Made by a program: the position numbers and the translations under genes. The notes beneath the pieces were generated by a model. It was not told the DNA's origin. It did not search any database and worked only from the letters and a program-made list of their open reading frames with translations. Below, piece by piece: positions 45,069 through 52,271 of a stretch of DNA of 64,000 bases; position 1 is the stretch's first letter; each line of letters opens with the position of its first letter. The stretch covers positions 1 to 64,000 of the forward strand of contig CALMPF010000020.1 in assembly GCA_937871505.1 (NCBI GenBank). The letters are read 5' to 3'. The stretch comes from an uncultured Planctomycetia bacterium (GTDB lineage: Bacteria > Planctomycetota > Phycisphaerae > Phycisphaerales > SM1A02).

Positions 45069-46427
45069 TCATCCGGGGACGAGCGCTGGATCGAGGGCGC
45101 GCTCGAGGGCGGCGTCGCGGCCGCCGAGGACGTCCTCGATCTTGAGGAGGACGACCTCGTCGGGCATCACGGCCTCGGGATCGCCCTCGACCTGCCGGAA
45201 CCGCCGCGTCGAGTAGCTCACGACCAGGCCGGTGTTCGGCAGGTTGGCGGTGCGCATCTCACCGAGGTGGTTCGGCCGCTGACCCGTCGGCTCGCCGACG
45301 AGCAGCGCGCCGGCGCGCGCTCGGAGCGAGAGGGCGTTCATCGCCCCCGAGCCCTGGGTGCGCGGACCGATGAGCACCACGACGGAGCCAGGGCGCCTGA
45401 ACCGCTCGTCGGACTCGAGCGCAGCGATCAGCGGCTCGATGATCCGTGAGTCGCCGCCGCCGTTCTGGCGCAGGTCGATCACGATCCGCGGCTCCGCCAT
45501 CTCCTTCATCTCGGCGATGGCGTCGGCGGCGGTTCGGGCGAACGGGGCCCCTGGATTGTCGATGCAGCGGTCGTACTTGAAGAGGATCGCTTCACGATCC
45601 GGGATCCGCTCGAACCAGAAGTTCCCGCGACCGGTTCGCCATGAGATCGGCTGGCGATCCCGCGGCGTGAGGTCGACGATGGAACGCAGCTCCGGCGCGA
45701 CGCGCGGCGGCAGCGGGATCAGCTCGACCGTGACGGGCGCTCCGGCGGCGGGGGCATCGCCCGCGTCGGCGCCGTCCCGCTCCGATCGGGGGGCCCCGCG
45801 CGGCATCGCCGTGATCGAGACGGGCCCCTCGGCGGGCGCGGCTCCGTTCGCGGCGAGAAGCTCGACGAAGTGCGCCAGGTTCGCCAGCCGCTGCCGCGCC
45901 CCCCAGCGGTTGTCGACGGCGACCACGGCGAGGAGGTCCTTGGCAAGCTGCGCGATCGGCACGTCCCCGATGGCGATGACCTCGGCGCCGAGAAGGTCGG
46001 CGTGCTCCGAGGTGGCAAAGGAGACGACGACGCCCTCCTCGATGAAGGCCAGGCGCACCGGAAGCGTGCGAAAGCGGAGCCGGAACTGATCGAGCGCGGC
46101 GCTGGTGCCGGGATCGCCGAGGAGGGCGGTGAGCTTCGCGATCTCGATGAGGACCTGTTCCGAGGTCAACCCCGGCAGCCGCTGCTTGAGTCCGTCGGCG
46201 GCGGTCCTGAACTCCTCGCGCGAGGTGACGGCGAAGGGGTCGACGTGCCGATGCTCCAGGATCGCGACGAGCTCGTCGATCTCCGCATCCCATTGCTCCG
46301 GAGCGATCGACGGCCGCTCCGCGAGCGCGCCCGCCGTCGGGGGTGCGGGCCGGACCGGAGCCGCTCCGGAGGTCGCATTCGGCATGACGCCGATGATGAT
46401 CGCGAGCGCTGCCGCCGATGGCGTCAT
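45069..46427 (-). CDS. S41-family-like secreted peptidase
   Basis: Protein of 452 residues with a signal-like start (SAAALAIIIGVMPNATSGA). The C-terminal half has tail-specific-protease signatures: RIVIDLRQNGGGDSRIIEPL (strand and Gly turn), VVVLIGPRTQGSGAMNALSL, where the Ser in GSGAM is placed as the S41 nucleophile, and LLVGEPTGQRPNHLGEMR. No PDZ domain is obvious between the helical N-domain and the protease core, though VSFATSEHADLLGAEVIAIG hints at a PDZ-like piece. The general-base Lys cannot be assigned. It starts 1 nt after the frr stop, so it is in the pyrH-frr transcript. Confidence 0.78.
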   Translation of the reverse strand: MTPSAAALAIIIGVMPNATSGAAPVRPAPPTAGALAERPSIAPEQWDAEIDELVAILEHRHVDPFAVTSREEFRTAADGLKQRLPGLTSEQVLIEIAKLTALLGDPGTSAALDQFRLRFRTLPVRLAFIEEGVVVSFATSEHADLLGAEVIAIGDVPIAQLAKDLLAVVAVDNRWGARQRLANLAHFVELLAANGAAPAEGPVSITAMPRGAPRSERDGADAGDAPAAGAPVTVELIPLPPRVAPELRSIVDLTPRDRQPISWRTGRGNFWFERIPDREAILFKYDRCIDNPGAPFARTAADAIAEMKEMAEPRIVIDLRQNGGGDSRIIEPLIAALESDERFRRPGSVVVLIGPRTQGSGAMNALSLRARAGALLVGEPTGQRPNHLGEMRTANLPNTGLVVSYSTRRFRQVEGDPEAVMPDEVVLLKIEDVLGGRDAALERALDPALVPG

Positions 46428-46428
46428 C

Positions 46429-46995
46429 TCAGATCTCCTCGATCTCCTTGACCTTCCGCGAGCTGATCTCGTCGATGCGCTCGGTGTGGCGCTTGGTCAT
46501 CGCATCGATCTCTTCCTTCGCCTTGGACGCCACGTCTTCCGGAAGCGGGTCCTTGCGATCCGTCGCGAGCTGGTCGATGTGCTTGTTGGCGTCCCGGCGC
46601 TCGTTGCGGATGGCCACCTTGGACTCCTCCGCGAGCTTCTTGACCTGGGTGATGAGCTGCTTGCGGCGCTCGACCGAGGGCGTCGGAACGATGATCCGGA
46701 TCGCATTTCCCTCCGCCTGCGGGTTGAGCCCGAGGCCCGCCGACTCGATCGCCTTGATGATCGCCTGCTTCGCTCCGGGATCGAAGGGCTTGACCATGAG
46801 CTGCGTCGGCTCCGGCACCGAGACCGCCCCCAGCTCGCGCAGGTCGGTCGGCGATCCGTAGTAGTCGACCTTGACGTACTCGACCAGAGCCGTCGTCGCC
46901 CGCCCGGTCCGGACCCCTCGCAGCTCGCGCTGAAGGTAGTCGATCGTCTTGTCCATGCGCTCGTCGCATTCCAGCAGGATCGTGTCGACATCCAT
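46429..46995 (-). CDS. frr: Ribosome recycling factor
   Basis: Protein of 188 residues, the normal length, that splits post-termination ribosomes together with EF-G. Family signatures: MDKTIDYLQRELRGVRTGRA near the start, VDYYGSPTDLRELGAVSVPE, the hinge QLMVKPFDPGAKQAIIKAIE, then GLGLNPQAEGNAIRIIVPT and the helical RRKQLITQVKKLAEESKVAI. Essential gene. It follows pyrH on the minus strand with 120 bp between them, the conserved bacterial order pyrH-frr; rpsB and tsf are not in the window. Confidence 0.97.
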   Translation of the reverse strand: MDVDTILLECDERMDKTIDYLQRELRGVRTGRATTALVEYVKVDYYGSPTDLRELGAVSVPEPTQLMVKPFDPGAKQAIIKAIESAGLGLNPQAEGNAIRIIVPTPSVERRKQLITQVKKLAEESKVAIRNERRDANKHIDQLATDRKDPLPEDVASKAKEEIDAMTKRHTERIDEISSRKVKEIEEI

Positions 46996-47115
46996 AAGGG
47001 CGGAGTGTAGCGAGCGGCGTCGAAAGGGCGATCGACCGAGAGCGGGCGGCGCGGGCGGCTCGCGGTGAGCGCCGATCGGTCGCTTCGCCTCGGACTCGCC
47101 AGGCGGCGGGGCGCT

Positions 47116-47853
47116 TCACGGCGCCGCGTTGGTCACCATCGTGCCCACCGGCTCCCCGGCGACGACGCCGCGGATGTTGCCGCGCCGGCGGAAGTCGAAG
47201 ACGCAGACCGGAATCGACCGCTCCATGCACATCGTCAGCGCCGTGAGGTCCATCACCCCGAGCTGCCGCTCCACCGCCTCGGCGAAGGTGAGGTGGTCGT
47301 AGCGCCGCGCGGTCGGGTCCTTCCGCGGGTCGGCGGTGTAGACGCCGTCGACCTTGGTCGCCTTGAGCACGATGTCGGCGCGGAGCTCCGCCGCCCGCAG
47401 CGCCGCCGCCGTGTCGGTGGTGAAGAACGGATTTCCGGTGCCCGCCACGAGGATCACGACCCGGCCCTTCTCGAGGTGGCGCATCGCCCGCGGGCGGATG
47501 AACGTCTCGGCGACGGCGGCGAGGTTGATCGCGGAGAGGACGCGCGCCTCGCGCCCGAGGGCGTGCAGCGCCTCCTTCAGCGCGAGCCCGTTGATCACGG
47601 TTCCGAGCATGCCCATCGAGTCGGCGGTCGGCTGGTCGATTCCGCCGGACTCGGCAAGCGCGGCTCCGCGGATGATGTTGCCGCCGCCGACGACCACCGC
47701 CATCTGGGCGCCGACCTGACTCGCCTGGGCGATCTCCTCGGCGATCAGCCGGAGCTCGGTGGCGTCGATTCCGAAGGTCCCCGGTCTGGAAAAGCTCTCG
47801 CCGCTGATCTTGAGGATCACCCGGCGATAGCGCGGCGCCTTCGGCATGCTCAT
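47116..47853 (-). CDS. pyrH: UMP kinase
   Basis: Bacterial-type UMP kinase of 245 residues (amino-acid-kinase fold, hexameric) that makes UDP from UMP with ATP. Motifs: RVILKISGESF (ATP-phosphate loop), AVVVGGGNIIRGA, DSMGMLGTVINGLALKEAL, VVILVAGTGNPFFTTDTAAA (UMP binding) and DIVLKATKVDGVYTADPRKD. GTP activation and UTP inhibition are usual for the family. First gene of the pyrH-frr-protease series; divergent from the vWA operon with ~190 bp between starts. Confidence 0.97.
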   Translation of the reverse strand: MSMPKAPRYRRVILKISGESFSRPGTFGIDATELRLIAEEIAQASQVGAQMAVVVGGGNIIRGAALAESGGIDQPTADSMGMLGTVINGLALKEALHALGREARVLSAINLAAVAETFIRPRAMRHLEKGRVVILVAGTGNPFFTTDTAAALRAAELRADIVLKATKVDGVYTADPRKDPTARRYDHLTFAEAVERQLGVMDLTALTMCMERSIPVCVFDFRRRGNIRGVVAGEPVGTMVTNAAP

Positions 47854-48045
47854 GGATGGCGGAGTCTACCGCAGGCGCGGCGGCCGGGTGGGGATCGGGC
47901 GTGCCGCGCGGCGCGGGGAGGCTCCCGCGGCGCGATCGCGGCGGGACCATCCCGGGGAGCCACTCCGCTTCGGAGTCGCATCGGATTCGTAGACTTGCCG
48001 GCTTCCGCGCGCAAGACGCCGAGCGACGCGGCATTCGATTCACAG

Positions 48046-49071
48046 ATGGCCTCAGGATTCTCCTCGCCAGCAGCACGATCCTCGGTCGGGGGGCGGTTCG
48101 GGTCGTCTCCCGCCGCTCCGTCCGCCCGCTCGTCGCCGAACGGGGAGGTGGTCATCGCGCGCTTGGCGGAGGAGCGGCGTCGCGTGCGTCGCGAGCGGCG
48201 CTTCCAGCTCGTCCTCTTCGGGCTCGCGGTCTCGCTGCCGGTGCACATCGCGATCATGATCTGGCTCGCCAACAGCCGCTTCGACCGGGGCGGCGGGGGA
48301 GCGCCGGAGCCTGCCGTGGTGGTGCTGGCGGCCTTCGACGATCAGGAGCTGACCAGGGAGCCGGACCAGACGCCCTTCGAGGATCTCCGGACGACGAGCG
48401 TCGAGGCCGCGCAGTCGCTGGATGCGAGTCCGGGGATCGTCGAGGCGACGCCCAACGTCGCGTCTCTCGACGTCGGCACCGCCGGTTCGCTCTCGACGCC
48501 CGGCGGCGGAGGCATGGGCAGCGGCGACGGGCTCGGCGGCGGCTCGGGCGGGACTTCGTTCTTCGGCATCGGAAGCCGGGGAGTCCGATTCGCGTACATC
48601 GTCGACACATCCGGGTCGATGGAGGCTCAGGGCCGGATGACCATCGCGATGCGCGAGCTGGTGCGGTCGATCGAGGCGCTGCCGGACTTCGCGTTCTTCC
48701 ACGTCGTGCTCTTCTCATCCGGCGCCTACAGGCCGCCGTGGCAGGACGGGTGGCTCCGGGCGCGCCCGGCGGACGTCGTGCGGATGCGGCGCTGGCTGAG
48801 CGAGCGGTATCCCGCCGGCGGGACCTACCCGCTGCCGGCGTTCGAGCAGGTCTTCGCCCTCGACGTCCAGCCCGACGTGATCTACTTCATGACCGATGGC
48901 GAGATCCCCGCCGAGACGCCTGAGCAGGTCGCGCGGCTCAACGCGCGCGGGCGGAAGGTCGTCATCAACACAATCGCCTTCGGCGACGAGGTCGGTCGGG
49001 CGCCGCTGGAGCGGATCGCGCGCGACTCCGGCGGCCTCTTCCGCTTCGTCGATCTCTCGGGAGGGCCCTGA
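48046..49071 (+). CDS. Membrane-anchored von Willebrand A-domain protein
   Basis: Protein of 341 residues. A cytoplasmic Ser/Arg-rich start, one membrane helix (LVLFGLAVSLPVHIAIMIWL) and a periplasmic Gly/Ser linker (GGGGMGSGDGLGGGSGGTSF) lead to a vWA domain beginning VRFAYIVDTSGSM. The MIDAS metal site is intact: Asp187, Ser189 and Ser191, then the Thr in GGTYPLP and Asp in VIYFMTDGEIP. Such domains grip ligands through a bound divalent ion. It heads a long overlapped operon that includes ExbB/ExbD proteins, so it may sense or transmit force in the envelope. The next gene starts 1 nt after its stop. Confidence 0.85.
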   Translation: MASGFSSPAARSSVGGRFGSSPAAPSARSSPNGEVVIARLAEERRRVRRERRFQLVLFGLAVSLPVHIAIMIWLANSRFDRGGGGAPEPAVVVLAAFDDQELTREPDQTPFEDLRTTSVEAAQSLDASPGIVEATPNVASLDVGTAGSLSTPGGGGMGSGDGLGGGSGGTSFFGIGSRGVRFAYIVDTSGSMEAQGRMTIAMRELVRSIEALPDFAFFHVVLFSSGAYRPPWQDGWLRARPADVVRMRRWLSERYPAGGTYPLPAFEQVFALDVQPDVIYFMTDGEIPAETPEQVARLNARGRKVVINTIAFGDEVGRAPLERIARDSGGLFRFVDLSGGP

Positions 49072-49072
49072 G

Positions 49073-50578
49073 GTGGCGTCGAGGAGCGATCGACGTTCAT
49101 CGCGCTCTCGCTTGGTCGCGGAGGCCGGCCGCGCTGGATTCGGTCGGGGCGCTCTGTCCGGCGCGGCGCCGAGCGCCGAGCGGGCGCGGCTCTGCGCCGC
49201 GGCCGCGGTCGCTCTCGTGGCCGCGCTCGGCCCTCCGCCCGCACCGATCGCGCTCGGTGCGGCTTTCGCCGACCGCGCAGGGTCGGAGGTCGCGGGCGCG
49301 GGCGACCGCATCGAGCTGCGCGGCACGCCCGCCACGGCTGCGGGCATCGAAGGGCGAATCGTGGCGGTCGACGACGACGGCGTGGCGATCGTCGAGCGCA
49401 GCGGCGCGTCGCGGACGATTCCATGGGACCGGATCCGCATCGTCGACTCCGCGGAGTGGGCCCGCGAGATCGAGCGCCGGATGCCGATGGCGACCGATCT
49501 CTGGCGCGCGCGCTCGCGGATCGAGCGCGGCGACACACTCCTCGCGGAGCCGCTGCTCGAGGCCCACGCCCGCCTGATGCGCGACGCCCGCGGAGAGACC
49601 GCGCTCCTCGTCGCCGAGGGGCTCCTGCGGTGCCGCCTGGCGCGCGGAGAGCACGCGCTGGCGATCGAGCCGGCGCTCCGGGCCGCGGCGCTGCGGCGGA
49701 CCGGCGCTCCCTCCGGGCTCTTCGCAGACCTGCCCCCGGTGCTCGATGAGCGCACCGGACTCTGTCGGCAGCTTCCGCCGGTCGTGCTCGAAGGACCCGC
49801 GGTCGCGACGATGCGGGCGGCGATGGAGTCGATCGAGAGCGCTGCGGCAGGTTCCGATCCGGTCCTGGCGGCGATGGCGTCTCTCTACCGCCGCTCGGTC
49901 GTGATCCGCTCCGATGGATCGATCGTTCCGCCTTCGGAGCCTCGCGGAGCCGACGACGTCGACGGAAGTGGCCCGGGCGCGGCGGCCCAGGGAAGCGCGG
50001 CGAGCCAGCCGGGCGTCGCCCTGCTGCGGCTGCTGCTCGCGACGGTCGATGGCGACCCGGCCGCGCGGGAGGCGGCGCGGCGGCGGCTCGGCGACGCCTC
50101 GCAGCAGCTCCCCGGATTCTCGCTGCCGTGGGCGGGCTTCTTCAACGGTCTCTCGCTGCTCGCCGACGAGGCCGGTCAGGCGCGGCGCCGCGGCATCGTC
50201 GCCGTGCTCTCGGTCCCGGCGCTCGAGGGACGCCGCCGCTCCTGGCTTGCCGGAGTCGCGCTGGCCGTGGCGGCGCGGGCGCTGCGCGATTCAGGCGACG
50301 AAGCCTCGGCGACGACGTTGCTGCGCGAGCTGGAGAGCGATCATCCGCATCACCCGATCCGCGGAGCGTCGCCCGGCGCCTCCGCTGCGCGGTCGCCGGG
50401 AGGGGGGGTTTCACCGGCCGTCCCGGCCTGGGGGGTTTCACCGGCCGTCCCGGCCTGGGGGGTTTCACAGGCCGTCCCGGCCTGGGGGGTGGGGGCCCGA
50501 TCGGCGTCGCTCGCCGGGTCATCTCCCTGCCGCCGACGCGCGCCAGCCGCCCAGTCGCCCACCGAGGATCCTGCATGA
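49073..50578 (+). CDS. Unknown secreted operon protein with repetitive tail
   Basis: Protein of 501 residues. A signal-like hydrophobic segment (ARLCAAAAVALVAALG) lies near residues 38-55. Then comes a short beta unit reading RIELRGTPATAAGIEGRIVA and VDDDGVAIVERSGASRTIPW, like a small SH3-like fold, followed by Ala-rich helical repeats. The last ~60 residues contain three copies of VSPAVPAWG and are Ser/Ala/Pro-rich, probably disordered. GTG 49073 follows the vWA stop by one base, and the stop overlaps the ExbB ATG. No enzyme motif; probably a periplasmic component of the operon's complex. Confidence 0.72.
   Translation: MASRSDRRSSRSRLVAEAGRAGFGRGALSGAAPSAERARLCAAAAVALVAALGPPPAPIALGAAFADRAGSEVAGAGDRIELRGTPATAAGIEGRIVAVDDDGVAIVERSGASRTIPWDRIRIVDSAEWAREIERRMPMATDLWRARSRIERGDTLLAEPLLEAHARLMRDARGETALLVAEGLLRCRLARGEHALAIEPALRAAALRRTGAPSGLFADLPPVLDERTGLCRQLPPVVLEGPAVATMRAAMESIESAAAGSDPVLAAMASLYRRSVVIRSDGSIVPPSEPRGADDVDGSGPGAAAQGSAASQPGVALLRLLLATVDGDPAAREAARRRLGDASQQLPGFSLPWAGFFNGLSLLADEAGQARRRGIVAVLSVPALEGRRRSWLAGVALAVAARALRDSGDEASATTLLRELESDHPHHPIRGASPGASAARSPGGGVSPAVPAWGVSPAVPAWGVSQAVPAWGVGARSASLAGSSPCRRRAPAAQSPTEDPA
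50405..50485 (+). repeat. Three tandem 27-bp units
   Basis: Units at 50405, 50432 and 50459, nearly identical (unit 3 has one CG-to-AG type change). They encode VSPAVPAWG three times in frame, so copy number can vary without shifting the frame. Confidence 0.9.
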
Positions 50579-51333
50579 TCGAACCGTGCGTCGTCCCTCT
50601 CGCCCGCATCGTCGCGCTCGCGGCGGCTGGTCCACCGGGCTCCGTCGATCCGGATGCGCGCGGATCTCTCCTGCGATTCGTCCAGGGCGGCGGGGTCGTC
50701 GGGTACATCATCGTGGCCCTCTCGATCGCTGCGCTGGCGCTCTGCGTGGTGCATGCGATCCAGATCAGGCGGCGAGCCCTGATGCCGCCGCAGCAGGTCG
50801 ATGCGATCGAGACGATGCTGGAGCGGGGTGAGGTCGAGCAGGCGATGCAGTACTGCCTGCTGCCGTCGAACGACTCGTATCTCACGAGGATCATCGGAGC
50901 CGGCCTCGCCCGCTATCTCCGCTCCGCGTTCGGGGCGTTCGAGGTCAAGACCGCGCTGGAGGAAGCCGGCGAGGAGCAGACGGCGCGGCTCTACCGCTCG
51001 ACGGACGCCATCGGCGTGATCGGGTCGATCGCTCCGCTGCTCGGCCTGCTCGGAACGGTCCAGGGCATGATCGGCGCCTTCGAGACCGTCGCCGGCGCCG
51101 CGAGCTCCGCCAACTACTACGAGCAGCTCGCCGGCAACATCTCCCTGGCGCTGATCACCACGCTTCAGGGACTGATCGTCGCGATCCCCTGCGTCGCGCT
51201 CTTCAGCTTCTTCCGCAATCGCATCGACGCGGTCGCCTCGGAGGCCTCGGCGACGGTCGAGCGGCTGGCGATTCTTCTCGAGGCGGCCCCGGGAACCGGG
51301 CGACCGACGCAGGGCGGGAGAGCGGGCGCGTGA
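50575..51333 (+). CDS. ExbB/TolQ/MotA-family proton-channel subunit
   Basis: Inner-membrane protein of 252 residues with three helices: GVVGYIIVALSIAALALCVV, SIAPLLGLLGTVQGMIGAFE and ISLALITTLQGLIVAIPCVA. The cytoplasmic loop between the first and second, and the LLGLLGTVQGM and TTLQGLIVAIP signatures, are diagnostic of the proton-driven ExbB family. With ExbD it uses the proton gradient to move a periplasmic partner. No TonB or outer-membrane receptor is near, so here the work is probably done on the vWA or TPR proteins of this operon. The ATG overlaps the previous stop (ATGA); the stop overlaps the first ExbD (GTGA). Confidence 0.92.
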   Translation: MIEPCVVPLARIVALAAAGPPGSVDPDARGSLLRFVQGGGVVGYIIVALSIAALALCVVHAIQIRRRALMPPQQVDAIETMLERGEVEQAMQYCLLPSNDSYLTRIIGAGLARYLRSAFGAFEVKTALEEAGEEQTARLYRSTDAIGVIGSIAPLLGLLGTVQGMIGAFETVAGAASSANYYEQLAGNISLALITTLQGLIVAIPCVALFSFFRNRIDAVASEASATVERLAILLEAAPGTGRPTQGGRAGA

Positions 51334-51794
51334 GGCGCACGCGCAGAGCGCGGCGCGATCGGTCGCTGGCGGTCGACATGACGCCGATGATCGACATCGT
51401 CTTTCAGCTCCTGATCTTCTTTCTGACCACAGCCCGGCTTGCCGACCTCTCGCGCATCCGGCTCGACCTTCCCGAGGAGCCGGGAGAGCGGCGCACCGCG
51501 ACCGAGCGCGCCGGACTTGTCGTCAACGTCGACGCCGACGGCTCGATCGTGGTCGGGCAGGCGACGATCTCCTTCGACGAGCTCGAGTCGATGGCCGTCG
51601 AGGTGCTTCGGCAGGCCTCCGATGGCGCCCTGCCGCAGCCGCTGATCCGCGCCGACCGCAACGCCGACGCCTCGGTCCTCAACGAGGTGCTCCGAAGGCT
51701 CCAGCGATCGGGCTTCCTGGCGGTGCGGATCGGGACGATGCCGCTGGTCTCGATGCTGCCGACGCGAGCACCGCACGGAGGCGCGCCGCGATGA
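51330..51794 (+). CDS. ExbD/TolR-family protein 1
   Basis: Protein of 154 residues. A short basic cytoplasmic start is followed by DMTPMIDIVFQLLIFFLTTA, the single helix with the conserved Asp that carries protons. The periplasmic domain (LVVNVDADGSIVVGQATISF, LIRADRNADASVLNEVLRRL) is the usual ExbD fold, and the length is normal. GTG start overlaps the ExbB stop by 4 bp, and the next ExbD overlaps its stop. Confidence 0.92.
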   Translation: MRRTRRARRDRSLAVDMTPMIDIVFQLLIFFLTTARLADLSRIRLDLPEEPGERRTATERAGLVVNVDADGSIVVGQATISFDELESMAVEVLRQASDGALPQPLIRADRNADASVLNEVLRRLQRSGFLAVRIGTMPLVSMLPTRAPHGGAPR

Positions 51795-52213
51795 AGTTCG
51801 GACGCCGCGACGATCGGAGACGGCAAGGGGTCGTGCTCAGCATGTCGAGCATGATCGACTGCACGTTCCTGCTGCTGGCGTTCTTCCTCTTCACGACGGC
51901 CGCGACGCGCCCGGAGGACCGGCTGACGCCGAATCTCGCCATCGACCGGGATCGCGAGCGGGGCTCGGGAAGCGACTTCCAGCCCCAGGTGGTCGAGGTC
52001 TTCAGAAGCGAGGATGGACCCCGCTTCCGTCTGGGAACGCGTCTCTTCGCCGACAAGCCGTCGCTGGCGGCGGCGCTGCGCGAGCTCCCGCGCGATCCGG
52101 GGCTCTTCGTGCGCGTCGAAGGATCGGTGAACGTCGCCTTCGCCGCCGCCGCGGTCCAGGCAGCCCGCGATGCGGGATTCGACACGGTGACCTATGTCCC
52201 CGCGAGCCCGTGA
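51791..52213 (+). CDS. ExbD/TolR-family protein 2
   Basis: Second, diverged ExbD-like protein of 140 residues: basic start, helix VLSMSSMIDCTFLLLAFFLF with the proton-relay Asp retained (MIDC), then a periplasmic domain (VEVFRSEDGPRFRLGTRLFA; LFVRVEGSVNVAFAAAAVQA). Two different ExbD genes after one ExbB are common in planctomycetes and suggest a heterodimer in the channel. Overlaps ATGA with the first copy. Confidence 0.88.
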   Translation: MKFGRRDDRRRQGVVLSMSSMIDCTFLLLAFFLFTTAATRPEDRLTPNLAIDRDRERGSGSDFQPQVVEVFRSEDGPRFRLGTRLFADKPSLAAALRELPRDPGLFVRVEGSVNVAFAAAAVQAARDAGFDTVTYVPASP

Positions 52214-52271
52214 ATCATCCAGCCGCATCGCGAGCGCTGGGGAGCGCGCCCGCTGCGTGCGCGCGCGGGCG

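Noticed and set aside
50405-50485. Possible CRISPR-like array
   Set aside because: The 27-bp units are directly adjacent with no spacers and stay in frame within a gene; no cas genes are in the window.
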